Shown: positions 41,823 to 50,989, numbered from the stretch's first letter. The stretch is 64,000 nucleotides of DNA from Microbispora triticiradicis (GCA_003260025.2 QFZU02000057.1:55043-119042); one strand, 5' to 3'. A program made the numbers and translations. Notes: generated from the letters alone by a model not told the origin.

Positions 41823-44402
41823 ATGGATGATCACTGGGGCGAGATCAGGAAGCTGATCGAGGCGAGGCGCGCCGAACGGCTGGCCGAGAGGGTCAGGACG
41901 CTGGGCGACGAGGGCCGCAGGGAGGTCGCGGTCAGGCTGCCGGGGCTGCTGAAGGAACTGCGCGGCGTCGATCGGTGGGACGACGGCCTGTCCGGCTACC
42001 GGGTCGGCCTGCGTGTGGCCGGCGCCGGCTGCCTGGGCGGCGCGGCGGCCGTGACGTCCTGGTTGTACCGGCGCGACCTCGCGCCCCGGTGGGGCGGCGC
42101 CGACAACGACGTCGACCTCGTCCTGGCGGTGCTCGCCGACCGGCCCGCCGCCTGGCGCGCCGATCTGGCCGAGCGGCTGGTGCTCCGCCTGCGCTCCGCC
42201 GACGACCGCGGCGTGGAGCTCGCGCTGGCCCTGCTCCGCGAGACCGGGATCGAACCGCCCCCGCACGATCCGCTGGTGGCCGGATGGGTGGATCGGGGCC
42301 CGGCGCGCCTGGGCGAGGACCCGCTGCTCGATCACCTGCTGCCGCGCCTGTTCGAGGCCGAGGGCGTCGGCCGGACGCTGCAGTGGGACAGGGAACCGGG
42401 GAGGGGCTGGCTGGGCGCGCTGCCGAATCTGGCCGAGGCCGGCCGGGTGAAGCGCGAGGCGCTCATCGACGGCTGCGTGCGCCGCTTCCTCCGTGGTGGC
42501 ACGCCCACCGACCTGCGGTTCTTCGTCCGCCTGCACGAGGCGCTCGCCCCCTCGCCCGCCGAGGCCTCCTGCCACGTCCGCGACTACCTCCATCTGCTGC
42601 CCGCGGCGCCCGGACCGGTCGCCGAACTGGCCGTGAAGCGCCTGCGGTCCTGTGCCGAGCTCCCCGCCGACGACCTCGCCGAGGCGTGGGACTGCCTGCT
42701 GTTCCGCCCCGAACGCACTCTGGTGCGCGCCGGGCTGTCGTGGCTCGCCCGTTCCGTGAAGCGCACTCCGGCGCTGGCCGAGGTGATCGCCGCGCCGCTG
42801 GCCCGCGCGTTCGCCGCCGACTCGGCGGAGCTGCAGGAGACGGCCGCCGGGCTGGCCATGACGTACGCGGACGACATGCCCGAGGAGGGCCGGGCCGCCC
42901 TCCGTGAGGCGATCGGCTTCCTCCCGCCCGCGCTCGGCAGACGGGCCGCCGCGGCGTTCGCGGGCGGCGCGGTGGCCGAGGCCGAGGCCATGTTCACGCC
43001 GCCGTCGCCGCCTCCCGCGCCCGAACGCGCCCGTGCCGTCGAGCCCCCGATCCGGTCGGCGGAGGAGCTCAGCCAGACGATCACGGAGTGGACGGACTCC
43101 TGGCAGTCGTGGGAGCGGCTGCTCGCCGGGTTCGTCGTGCTCGCCGGCCGCGACCGGCCGGGACTCGTGGCCGCGACGCGTGACCGGCTGACCGCCGAGC
43201 ACGCCTGGACCTACGCGCAGGAGACCTGGCCCCGGGCCGAACAGTGGCTCAGGGGCGCCGCCACCGCCCTGAACGGAGACGCCCGGACCCGGCACGCCTG
43301 GCGGCGCTTCCTGCCCGGCAGGGGCCTGGCCGGCCCGGACCTGCTCCTGCTGCATCGCGGGGCAGAGATCCTGCGGGCCGTCGAGGAGGACACCCTGCCC
43401 CCGGTGCTGCTGGCCACGCCCACGCACGACACCGGGCACGTGGCGGCGGCCGAGCTGGTCCGGCGGCTGGAGGTGATCGAAGCGGCCGGCGCCAAGCCGC
43501 TCGCCGCCGACCTCCAGCAGGCGCTGCTGCGCCTTCCGCGCACCCCCGACCCCGAGGCGGCCGAGCGCGCGGCCCGGCTGACGTCGGCGGCGGGCGGGAT
43601 CGTCGCCGGGTGGACCTGCCCAGAGGCGCACGTCACGATGGAGTGGACCTGCGAATGGGGCCACCAGGGCCCCCACGACTGGCGCGACCGGAGTCACGCC
43701 CACCATGTCCGCCTGGCCCCCGCGGCCGTCGCCGCGCCCACCGGCCTGCCGCTGATCGACCTGGTGCTGAGCGTGCCCGGCCACTGGGCCGAGCCCGAGC
43801 ACGTCCACTGGTGGCCCTCGACGCTGCCCTCACACCGCGAGGTCGCCGCCGCGTACCTCACGCCGCACCTGCTGCAGCACTACTGGTACGGGCCCGTCGT
43901 CCGCGCGCAGGCCCGCCACCTCGCCCGGGCCGAAGGACCCGCCGGGCCGGCGTTCTCCGCGGTCCTCGCCCGTGCCCTTGGCGACCGGAATACGCGGGAG
44001 CCGGTCGACGTGCTGCTGGAGGTCGCCGCGCGGGACGAACTGCCCGCGGCTGAGATCGGCCGCCAGGCCGGGCTGCTGCTGGTCAGCGGCGAGGTGAGGA
44101 TGATCGACATGGTCGCCGCGCTCGACGAGGCGGCCAGGCGGGGCGGGCACGATCAGGTGTGGCGGATCGCCGCCGCGGCGCTGCCCGCGCTGCTGCCCGC
44201 GCCGGGCGAGCGCCCGCGGGGTGGCCTGACCGGGTTCGTCACACTCGCGAGGATGGCGGCCGAGTGGTGCGACGCCCGCGGCGAGATCCCCGAGGTGCGC
44301 GACGTGGCCGCACGCAAGGGGAACAGCGGCCTGCTCCGGGAGATCCGCCGGCTCCACGACCGGCTCACCGAGGGCACCGACGGCACCGGCCAGGAGGGAT
44401 GA
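41823..44402 (+). CDS. DUF6493-like helical-repeat protein
   Basis: 859 residues, mostly leucine-rich helices suggesting HEAT-type repeats. The N-terminus (IRKLIEARRAERLAERVRTL) and the C-terminal segment KGNSGLLREIRRLHDRL resemble DUF6493-group proteins of Streptomyces. A central region has WTCEWGHQGPHDWRDRSHAH, rich in Cys/His/Trp and a possible metal site. No ribosome site is seen; TAGTGT lies 8 nt before ATG 41823. It ends 1 bp before the immunity-like gene. The biochemical role is unknown; large repeat scaffolds next to immunity-like genes suggest a conflict-related function. Confidence 0.55.
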   Translation: MDDHWGEIRKLIEARRAERLAERVRTLGDEGRREVAVRLPGLLKELRGVDRWDDGLSGYRVGLRVAGAGCLGGAAAVTSWLYRRDLAPRWGGADNDVDLVLAVLADRPAAWRADLAERLVLRLRSADDRGVELALALLRETGIEPPPHDPLVAGWVDRGPARLGEDPLLDHLLPRLFEAEGVGRTLQWDREPGRGWLGALPNLAEAGRVKREALIDGCVRRFLRGGTPTDLRFFVRLHEALAPSPAEASCHVRDYLHLLPAAPGPVAELAVKRLRSCAELPADDLAEAWDCLLFRPERTLVRAGLSWLARSVKRTPALAEVIAAPLARAFAADSAELQETAAGLAMTYADDMPEEGRAALREAIGFLPPALGRRAAAAFAGGAVAEAEAMFTPPSPPPAPERARAVEPPIRSAEELSQTITEWTDSWQSWERLLAGFVVLAGRDRPGLVAATRDRLTAEHAWTYAQETWPRAEQWLRGAATALNGDARTRHAWRRFLPGRGLAGPDLLLLHRGAEILRAVEEDTLPPVLLATPTHDTGHVAAAELVRRLEVIEAAGAKPLAADLQQALLRLPRTPDPEAAERAARLTSAAGGIVAGWTCPEAHVTMEWTCEWGHQGPHDWRDRSHAHHVRLAPAAVAAPTGLPLIDLVLSVPGHWAEPEHVHWWPSTLPSHREVAAAYLTPHLLQHYWYGPVVRAQARHLARAEGPAGPAFSAVLARALGDRNTREPVDVLLEVAARDELPAAEIGRQAGLLLVSGEVRMIDMVAALDEAARRGGHDQVWRIAAAALPALLPAPGERPRGGLTGFVTLARMAAEWCDARGEIPEVRDVAARKGNSGLLREIRRLHDRLTEGTDGTGQEG

Positions 44403-44403
44403 C

Positions 44404-45294
44404 ATGAAGACCGGCAACTGGTCCACCCGCCACGACGAGGGCCACGCCCTGCGCATGGCGATCGGCGACCTCGCGCGTGCCGCCGCCGCTCCGGAGTGGA
44501 CACGGCTCGTCGCACGACATGCCGAGGTCGGCTCGCACGCCGTGACCACCCTGCTCCGCGACGGCCGGGAGATCTCCGCAGAGGGCATGCGGGAGCCGTT
44601 CCGGCGGCTGCGTGAGCTGTCCTATCAAGCCGACACCGGCACCTGGTTCACCTGCGAGCTGGCGTTCGAGCCCGGCAGCAGGCGATACACCTGCCGGGCC
44701 GGCTCCGCGGAGCCGCCGTTCGTGGACGTGCCCGCGGCGGCGGCGCTGGCGGAGCTGACCACGTTCTTCCGCGAGACTCCGCCCGGCTGGCTGCTCGCCG
44801 CGCTGCCGACCGCCCCGCCCCTCCCGCTCCCCTTCGGCCACGGCGAACGGTACGAGGGTTGGAGCCGCCGCGACTTCGGTGACCGCCGCCCGCGGCGGCC
44901 GCTGCCGATCAGCGGAGAGGTGACCTACGTGCCGGACACGGCCATGACCGCCCGTGCCATGGCCTACGACCGGGAGCGCGGTGGTCATCTGGTCTATCTC
45001 GCGGAGCGGGACGGCGATCCGGAATCCGGGTTCCTCATGGTGACGAGTTCCCGGGACACCTGGTATGTCGGCCGCGAGGGCATGCGCGGGGCCGGCGAGG
45101 GCGTGCGGGCCGTCACGCTGGACGGCTCCACGCTCCGGCTGGAGCTGACCCCGGAGGCCGCCGACCTGCTGGAGACCGAGCAGGTGTTCGAGATCCGTCT
45201 CGAACTGCCGCCGGAGTCGGCCGCCGAGTTGCGCGCCGTCCTCCCCCGCATGCTGCGGCCCGTCGCCGGGGCACCGGACCTGTCCGGCTTCTGA
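44404..45294 (+). CDS. Two-domain immunity-like protein (YezG/DUF600-like plus Imm10-like)
   Basis: 296 residues, GGAGG 7 nt before ATG 44404. Residues about 10-110 (FRRLRELSYQADTGTWFTCE, preceded by EWTRLVARHAEVGSHAV) follow the pattern of YezG/DUF600 immunity proteins. Residues about 190-290 (GREGMRGAGEGVRAVTLDGS, LRLELTPEAADLL, LPPESAAELRAVLPRML) resemble the Imm10 pattern. Immunity proteins neutralise polymorphic toxins in the cytoplasm; fused ones occur in polyimmunity loci. No toxin gene is nearby. The assignment is by visual similarity and is tentative. Confidence 0.4.
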   Translation: MKTGNWSTRHDEGHALRMAIGDLARAAAAPEWTRLVARHAEVGSHAVTTLLRDGREISAEGMREPFRRLRELSYQADTGTWFTCELAFEPGSRRYTCRAGSAEPPFVDVPAAAALAELTTFFRETPPGWLLAALPTAPPLPLPFGHGERYEGWSRRDFGDRRPRRPLPISGEVTYVPDTAMTARAMAYDRERGGHLVYLAERDGDPESGFLMVTSSRDTWYVGREGMRGAGEGVRAVTLDGSTLRLELTPEAADLLETEQVFEIRLELPPESAAELRAVLPRMLRPVAGAPDLSGF

Positions 45295-45317
45295 ACCACT
45301 CGCTCCCGCCCGGCGGC

Positions 45318-46430
45318 TCAGCCGCCGGAGGTGGCGTCCTCCGCGCCGGCGCCGGGGATCGTCATGTCGTCGGGATCGTCGAGCCAGTTGTGCGGCAGCG
45401 ACACCTTGGACCTCTCGCCGCTCTTGCCGCGCGGGCCGTCGGCCTCGTCCGGCCAGGGCTGGGCGGAGTCGAGCTCGGCGACCCGCTCGGCCATCTCGGA
45501 CAGACCGGCGACCGAGGTGAGGGCGCGCCGGGTCTCGGCGCCGACGACGAAGCCCTTGAGATACCAGCCGACGTGCTTGCGGAAGTCGGCCAGGCCGTGC
45601 CGCTCGCTGCCGATGACCTCGCACAACAGCTCGGCGTGGCGCAGCATCATCGCGCCGACCTCGCCCAGGGCGGGCCGGGTCCGCTCGGACGACCCCTCGA
45701 AGGCCAGGTCGAGGTCGCGGAAGAGCCAGGGACGGCCCAGGCAGCCCCGGCCGATCACCACGCCGTCGCAGCCGGTCTCGGCGACCATCCGCAACGCGTC
45801 GTCGGCGCTCCAGATGTCGCCGTTGCCGAGCACCGGAATCTCCGGCACCGCGTCCTTCAGCCGCTTGATCGCGTCCCAGTGCGCCGTGCCGCCGTAGTGC
45901 TGGCGGGCCGTGCGGGCGTGCAGGGCGACGGCGGCGAGGCCCTCCTCCACCGCGATCCGGCCCGCCTCCACGTACGTCAGATGGTCCTCGTCGATGCCCA
46001 TCCGCATCTTCATGGTCACCGGCAGCGGCCCGGCTCCGGCCACCGCCTCCCGCAGGATGGCGCGCAGCAGGTTCCGCTTGTACGGCAGGGCGGAGCCGCC
46101 GCCCCTGCGGGTGACCTTGGGCACCGGGCAGCCGAAGTTCAGGTCGATGTGATCGGCCAGATCCTCCTCGGCGATCATGCGCGCGGCCTTACCGATGATC
46201 GCGGGATCGACGCCGTAGAGCTGGATGCTGCGGGGCGACTCGTGCGGGCCGAACCGGATCATCTGGAACGTCAGCGGCACCCGCTCGACCAGCGCCCGCG
46301 AGGTGATCATCTCGGACACGAACAGGCCGCCGCCCTGCTCCCGGCACAGGGTGCGGAAACCGATGTTCGTGATGCCCGCCATGGGTGCGAGCACCACGGG
46401 AGGCCAGACCTCGAGTGCGCCGATTCTCAC
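45318..46430 (-). CDS. dus: tRNA-dihydrouridine synthase
   Basis: 370 residues. TIM-barrel flavoenzyme signatures: VVLAPMAGITNIGFRTLCRE at the N-terminus, HIDLNFGCPVPKVTRRGGGS with the catalytic Cys, VTMKMRMGID, ALHARTARQHYGG and GNGDIWSADDA. It reduces uridine in the tRNA D-loop using FMN and NAD(P)H. The sequence is closest in style to DusB. Start GTG 46430 has GGGGAGA about 9 nt upstream. Confidence 0.92.
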   Translation of the reverse strand: MRIGALEVWPPVVLAPMAGITNIGFRTLCREQGGGLFVSEMITSRALVERVPLTFQMIRFGPHESPRSIQLYGVDPAIIGKAARMIAEEDLADHIDLNFGCPVPKVTRRGGGSALPYKRNLLRAILREAVAGAGPLPVTMKMRMGIDEDHLTYVEAGRIAVEEGLAAVALHARTARQHYGGTAHWDAIKRLKDAVPEIPVLGNGDIWSADDALRMVAETGCDGVVIGRGCLGRPWLFRDLDLAFEGSSERTRPALGEVGAMMLRHAELLCEVIGSERHGLADFRKHVGWYLKGFVVGAETRRALTSVAGLSEMAERVAELDSAQPWPDEADGPRGKSGERSKVSLPHNWLDDPDDMTIPGAGAEDATSGG

Positions 46431-46531
46431 CCATACATTCTCCCCGCCGCCGGCCGTGGGCCGTACAAGATCGTGGACGGAGGGCTTTTGTCCCGGTTAA
46501 TCTGACCTGGACCAATCGTGGGGAGGTCGTC

Positions 46532-47194
46532 ATGCTGCTGCGCCTGAGAATCGCCCTGCCGGACCGGCCGGGCTCGCTCGGCCAGGTGACCGGGGCCCTC
46601 GGAACCGCGGGCGCCGACATCACCCAGGTGACCGTTCTCGATCGGGGCGACGGGCGCGCTCTCGATGACTTCACCGTCTACTGGCCGGACGCCGCGCCCC
46701 GGGACGACCTCGTACGCGCCCTCGACGACGTGGAGGGGGTCCGGATCGAGGGGGTCTGGAGCACGCGGGAGGCCCCCGGCACCTACCCGGAGCTGGAGAT
46801 CCTCAAGTTCCTCAGCACCGCGGGCGACCGCGCGCTGGCCACGCTGATCGACTCCATGCCGGTCCTGTTCAGCGCCGACTGGGCCGCCGCGGCGACGGAG
46901 GGGGACCCGCGCGTCACCGTCTACTCGAGCTGGCGGGCGCCGGAGGAGGTGCCCTTCCCCGAGGAGACGCCGTCGCGGCCGGCGGCCTCGACGCTGCCGT
47001 CCGGCCTGCACGTGGTCGTCGCGCCGCTGCCTCCGCTGGCGCTCACGCTGATGCTCGCCAGGGCCGAGGGACCGGCCTTCCACCGCAACGAGGTGCACCG
47101 GTTCACGCGGATCCTGGAGATCTTCCTGACCCTCCCCGCGATCGAGCGCGGAGCCGACCGCGCGTTCCGCAGACCGGCGGCACGGCCGTTCTGA
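46532..47194 (+). CDS. ACT-domain protein
   Basis: 220 residues, GGGGAGG before ATG 46532. The first 75 residues form an ACT domain (LRIALPDRPGSLGQVTGALG, TAGADITQVTVLD), the small ligand-binding fold that senses amino acids. The rest (about 90-220) has no recognised family and is neither a kinase nor a dehydrogenase; it contains RAEGPAFHRNEVHRF near the end. It may be a regulator responding to an amino acid. Divergent from dus. Confidence 0.75.
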   Translation: MLLRLRIALPDRPGSLGQVTGALGTAGADITQVTVLDRGDGRALDDFTVYWPDAAPRDDLVRALDDVEGVRIEGVWSTREAPGTYPELEILKFLSTAGDRALATLIDSMPVLFSADWAAAATEGDPRVTVYSSWRAPEEVPFPEETPSRPAASTLPSGLHVVVAPLPPLALTLMLARAEGPAFHRNEVHRFTRILEIFLTLPAIERGADRAFRRPAARPF

Positions 47195-47219
47195 GTACGC
47201 ACACGAGCGGAAAACCCGG

Positions 47220-47225
47220 TACAGT
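47220..47225 (+). promoter_or_regulatory. Possible -10 box for the second tRNA pair
   Basis: TACAGT ends 23 bp before tRNA-Gly at 47249. No good -35 is seen at the standard distance. Confidence 0.35.
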
Positions 47226-47248
47226 AGCGACGTCGCCGCAAGGCGGAC

Positions 47249-47320
47249 GCGGAAGTGGCTCAGTGGTAGAGCATCACCTTGCCAAGGTGAGGGTCGCGGG
47301 TTCGAATCCCGTCTTCCGCT
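47249..47320 (+). tRNA. tRNA-Gly (GCC), second copy
   Basis: Identical over its 72 nt to the tRNA-Gly at 21077. Anticodon GCC within CACCTTGCCAAGGTG. Confidence 0.95.
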
Positions 47321-47350
47321 CCGAGGGGCCGCACATCCGGGCCTCACTCT

Positions 47351-47421
47351 GGTGGAGTGGCCGAGAGGCGAGGCAACGGCCTGCAAAGCCGTCTACACGG
47401 GTTCAAATCCCGTCTCCACCT
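47351..47421 (+). tRNA. tRNA-Cys (GCA), second copy
   Basis: Anticodon arm ACGGC-CTGCAAA-GCCGT, anticodon GCA. It differs from the copy at 21162 by a compensatory change of the first anticodon-stem pair (G-C to A-U) and by one variable-loop base. Confidence 0.95.
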
Positions 47422-47440
47422 CTGGTTCCGACCTGACCCA

Positions 47441-47472
47441 CCCGGACTCTGATCATATCCAGACAGTCCGGG
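47441..47472 (+). terminator. Hairpin terminator of the second tRNA pair
   Basis: CCCGGACT (47441-47448) pairs with AGTCCGGG (47465-47472), with an inner CTG/CAG extension, followed by a T/C-rich stretch ending TTCTTCTC. Confidence 0.55.
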
Positions 47473-47545
47473 CCGGGTTCTTCTCAATGCACGGCGCCGG
47501 GCGCACACTGAAAGAGACACGACAGGCGATTTCGGTGGAGTAGCC

Positions 47546-48259
47546 GTGCACGGTGACATGCCCGAAGCGATGCCCATGCTGTCTCGTGGCAAGCATCGCA
47601 ATCCCAGCAAGGGCGCCTGCTTCATGGAGTTCGCGTCCTACCTCGCCGGTGAACGGTGGAGCGACCACCCGTCGTGCACGCATCCGCTGCTCGCCGGGCT
47701 CGCCCGCCTCGTCAACGACCACACCTCGGACGCCGCCCGGCCGCGGCTGGCCGGGCTGATCCCGTCCGTCATCGGCCTGACGGGCGACGATCCGCGCCTC
47801 GACGCGCGGATCGCCCTGTGCGCCGCCACGGCCGCGCTGCCCGTCGTCGCGCACGAGCGCCAGCTCGCGATGGCCGTCTCGATCTTCTCGGCCGAGCACG
47901 TGCTCGCCGAGGTGGAGGGCCGGTCGCCCCGCGACCTGGACCCGCGCAGCAGGGAGGCCCTGGCGCAGGTGCCGGAGGCCGCCCGCTGGGCCCGCGACTT
48001 CGGGCGCGGGGTCCGCGTCTCGCCCAAGGGCTTCCGCAGGTACGCCGCGCCGAACACGGTGCAGCTCGCGGTCCGGGGCATCGCGCAGGCGTGCGTGCCC
48101 GACCCCGACACGCTGCTGCGCGACCTGCTGGCCGGCGCGGTCGAGGACTGCTGGGCACTGCTGCGCGGCGGCGCCGAGCCGGCCGGGCCGGTCACCGTGC
48201 CGGCGGTCGACCCGGGCCGGTGGGCGGACGCCTGCCGCCTCACCGGCCTGTCCGCCTGA
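47546..48259 (+). CDS. Conserved actinobacterial protein of unknown function
   Basis: 237 residues, GGTGGAG 5 nt before GTG 47546. The N-terminus (LSRGKHRNPSKGACFMEFAS, then YLAGERWSDHPSCTHPLLAG) is strongly patterned and I recall it as conserved across actinobacteria. It includes a Cys and two His residues that could form a metal site. The remainder is helical. No function is known to me. It lies downstream of the tRNA pair. Confidence 0.6.
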   Translation: MHGDMPEAMPMLSRGKHRNPSKGACFMEFASYLAGERWSDHPSCTHPLLAGLARLVNDHTSDAARPRLAGLIPSVIGLTGDDPRLDARIALCAATAALPVVAHERQLAMAVSIFSAEHVLAEVEGRSPRDLDPRSREALAQVPEAARWARDFGRGVRVSPKGFRRYAAPNTVQLAVRGIAQACVPDPDTLLRDLLAGAVEDCWALLRGGAEPAGPVTVPAVDPGRWADACRLTGLSA

Positions 48260-48307
48260 CCGGCAGAGCCGTCCGCCTGACCGGCGAAACTCCGGCGATC
48301 CGGGCTC

Positions 48308-48328
48308 GACCGGCCCGGCGGGCCGGTC
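48308..48328. terminator. Hairpin between convergent genes
   Basis: GACCGGCCC pairs with GGGCCGGTC around GGC, between the gene at 47546 and the PAP2 operon end. Confidence 0.55.
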
Positions 48329-48353
48329 CTGCCGATCTGCCCCGCTGACGGGC

Positions 48354-49100
48354 TCAGGCCGGGGCAGGGTCGTTCGCGGTCCGCTTCGACGACGCCCGCC
48401 GCGACGCCATGACCGGCCGGATCAGGAGGGCCTGGGCGAGCACGAACACGCAGAAGATCCCGAGCACCCAGCCCCAGCTCACGTCGGTCAGGTGGTGCAT
48501 GCCCCGATAGAGCCGGGACAGGCCGACCGTCAGGGCGGCCCCCGCGCCGAGCAGCCACCACAGCGCCTTGAGGATCGTGTGCCGGTGCGTGTGCAGGGTC
48601 AGCACGAGGGCGACCCCGCAGTAGAACGCCACCGCCGCGCTGGTGTGACCGGACGGATAGCTGGACGTCGGCGGCGCGGGATCGAGGTGCTGCACGTGCG
48701 GGCGCGCCCGCTGCGCGAACACGGTGGCGAGCAGGAAGATCGCCGACTGCGCGCAGACGGCCGCCACCAGGAAGGCCGCCTCCCGCCAGCGCCCGTAGGC
48801 GAGCCGGAAGAGGACGACCATGATCCCCGTGATCACGATGATCACCGGGGTGTCGGACAGCATCGAGCCGTAATGGGTGACCGTGTTCCAGAACGGCGTG
48901 CGCTCCTGGGCGATCTCACGGCTGATCGCCTCGTCCTGGGCGATGAGCGACGAGTGCTCCAGAACCCGGGTGAGCAGCAGGCCCAGCCCCAGGGTGACCA
49001 GAGCCATGAGCGCGAGCGGAAGCAGGATGCGCCGCGCCACCTCGGCAACCGTCGAGGACGACGGCGTGTGAGCGGCGGGGCGGCGTTCACGAACGGTGAC
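48354..49100 (-). CDS. PAP2-superfamily membrane phosphatase (first)
   Basis: 248 residues, GTG 49100 with AGGAGG. Five to six membrane helices and the three phosphatase motifs: AQRARPHVQ, SSYPSGHTSA and SRLYRGMHHLTDVSWG with the catalytic His residues. It dephosphorylates a membrane lipid phosphate such as undecaprenyl pyrophosphate or phosphatidate. It overlaps the preceding PAP2 gene by 14 bp in an operon with a BrkB-family gene. Confidence 0.88.
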   Translation of the reverse strand, partial: VTVRERRPAAHTPSSSTVAEVARRILLPLALMALVTLGLGLLLTRVLEHSSLIAQDEAISREIAQERTPFWNTVTHYGSMLSDTPVIIVITGIMVVLFRLAYGRWREAAFLVAAVCAQSAIFLLATVFAQRARPHVQHLDPAPPTSSYPSGHTSAAVAFYCGVALVLTLHTHRHTILKALWWLLGAGAALTVGLSRLYRGMHHLTDVSWGWVLGIFCVFVLAQALLIRPVMASRRASSKRTANDPAPA

Positions 49101-49857
49101 CAACTCGTCCTCCTTGGGGGGCGACTTCCCTCTTCGTCTCCGGCCCGACGCCTTCCCGCAGGGGCTGGGCGGGGCGGCGTCCGACCTCTCTTCGCCAGGT
49201 CTCGAAAGCGGCGCAGGTCGCCGCCACCACGGCCACACCGACCACCAGCCCGCCCACGACGTCGCTGAACCAGTGGACGCCGAGCGCGATCCGGCTGAAA
49301 CCGACCAGCAGCGGGATCAGCACCGCGAGCGTCCACGCGATCACGCGACCGCGTTCCCGTACGAGCGGCAGGACGAGCAGCAGCAGGATCCCGGCCCCGA
49401 GCGTGGCGTTGACCGTGTGCCCCGAGGGGAACGACGCGCCGGGGGCGATGGCGACGGGATCGGGCAGGTGCGGCCTGGCCCGCGCGACCACGATCTTCAG
49501 CGCGAGGCCGAGCAGCCCGCCGACCGTGATCGTGGTGCCCGCCCACAGGGCCAGGTGGTAGGCGCGGCGCCAGACCAGCCACGCGACCGCGGCGCCCACG
49601 GCGATCCGCCAGGTCCACGGCTGGAAGACGTCGCTGACCAGCCGCATGAACTGGGCGAAAGCCGGGTTCGTGTACGCGTACGCGTGCAGGTTGTGCGCCG
49701 CGCCCTCGTCGATGCGGGTGAGCGGGCCGAAGGAGGTCTTCACGAAGACGAGCAGCACCGTGAACGGCACGCCGATCAGCGTCAGTGCCGCGACCGCCAC
49801 CGTAAGCCGCAGGCCCAGCCTGCTCTGGGGGTCGAACCGCCTGCGCAACCAGTTCAT
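49087..49857 (-). CDS. PAP2-superfamily membrane phosphatase (second)
   Basis: 256 residues. Motifs: VVARARPHLPDPV, GASFPSGHTVNATLG and SRIALGVHWFSDVVGG. Six membrane helices, with a basic C-terminal tail. Same architecture as its neighbour but clearly diverged, so the pair is unlikely to be a recent duplication. Its start overlaps the BrkB-family stop as ATGA. Confidence 0.88.
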   Translation of the reverse strand: MNWLRRRFDPQSRLGLRLTVAVAALTLIGVPFTVLLVFVKTSFGPLTRIDEGAAHNLHAYAYTNPAFAQFMRLVSDVFQPWTWRIAVGAAVAWLVWRRAYHLALWAGTTITVGGLLGLALKIVVARARPHLPDPVAIAPGASFPSGHTVNATLGAGILLLLVLPLVRERGRVIAWTLAVLIPLLVGFSRIALGVHWFSDVVGGLVVGVAVVAATCAAFETWRREVGRRPAQPLREGVGPETKREVAPQGGRVGHRS

Positions 49858-50855
49858 CGGCCGCTCCCCACCGGCTGCCGCTCACGCGCCTGGACCGGGG
49901 CGGCGGTGCCGGGGTCGGGTGCGGCCGGCTCGCCGCAGCCCGCCCGGCAGGCCTCCAGCTGCGCGCTGAAGGCGAGGCCGAGGAAGAGGGCCATCGAGCT
50001 CAGGAACGACCAGAGCAGCAGTGCCATGACCGCGGTGAGCGGGCCGTACGTCGCGCCGAAGGTGCCGCTGCTCGCGGTGTAGAGGGCCAGCAGCCAGGTG
50101 AAGAGGGTCCACAGCAGAACCGCGACGGTCGCGCCGACCGCCAGCCAGGTGTGGCCGGGCTGCTTGCGCCGGGGCGAGGAGCCGAAGAGAACCGAGATCG
50201 ACAGGACGGCCAGCAGGAAGCCGATCGGCCAGCGCAGCCAGCCCCACAGGCGCTGCGTCGTGTCGCTCCAGTGGTACACCTGGGCCGCCGCGTCGCCGAC
50301 GGCCCCGCCGCCGACCAGGATGACGAACCCGACGCTCATGAAGACACCGGCCGTGACCGCCATCAGCAGCGCCCGGCCGTACTTGGCCTTGAAGGGCCGG
50401 TCGCGCTCCATGCCGTAGATGCGGTTCGCCCCGCGCTCGAACTGGCCCATGGCCGTGGTCAACGCCACCAACGCGGTCAGCAGACCGAACCACAGCGCGA
50501 GCTTCCCCCCGGCGCCCGAGGCGTGGTGGCTCTGGTCGAGCGTCTCCCGGATCACCTGCGATCCGGCACCGGGGGTCAGCCTCCGCAGGGTGAGCTCAAG
50601 CAATCGTCCAAGCCGTTCCTGGTGGACCACCGAGCTCAGCCCCACGATCGCGATGGCGCCGGGGATGATCGCAAGGCAGACCTGGAACGCCAGCGCGCGG
50701 GCGCTGCTCGTGCCGTCGCCGTACCTGAACCGCACGAACGAGTCACGGATCAGGTGCCAGCCGCCATACCGCCGTATCGTGACGTAGGCGTCGTCGGCCG
50801 ACAACTCCTCGCCGCTCATGCTCCGGGTCTCCGGTACCGGGGTCGCGGTTCCCAT
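49854..50855 (-). CDS. YihY/BrkB-family membrane protein
   Basis: 333 residues, ATG 50855 with GAGGA at 5 nt. Family features: RDSFVRFRYGDGTSSARALA near the N-terminus, FERGANRIYGMERDRPF, and a string of membrane helices (for example LLMAVTAGVFMSVGFVILVG), then FGATYGPLTAVMALLLWSFL. The family has no agreed biochemical function; some members are proposed transporters. It heads the operon BrkB-PAP2-PAP2, suggesting handling of a lipid or lipid-linked substrate. Confidence 0.85.
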   Translation of the reverse strand: MGTATPVPETRSMSGEELSADDAYVTIRRYGGWHLIRDSFVRFRYGDGTSSARALAFQVCLAIIPGAIAIVGLSSVVHQERLGRLLELTLRRLTPGAGSQVIRETLDQSHHASGAGGKLALWFGLLTALVALTTAMGQFERGANRIYGMERDRPFKAKYGRALLMAVTAGVFMSVGFVILVGGGAVGDAAAQVYHWSDTTQRLWGWLRWPIGFLLAVLSISVLFGSSPRRKQPGHTWLAVGATVAVLLWTLFTWLLALYTASSGTFGATYGPLTAVMALLLWSFLSSMALFLGLAFSAQLEACRAGCGEPAAPDPGTAAPVQARERQPVGSGR

Positions 50856-50989
50856 GTGAGTCCTCACGTCGTCAGGGGGTGGGGACCACCGGGGGCCGGG
50901 TCGCGGGCCGGCCTCCGGCGGTCCCCGCAGGCCCACCGACTACCCCGATCACGACGCTCGGAACATCATCCGCCGCGGCGGGCGTACCG

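Noticed and set aside
46189..46674. Minus-strand frame overlapping the dus start and the ACT gene
   Set aside because: It is a frameshifted shadow of dus with no start context and conflicts with both real genes.
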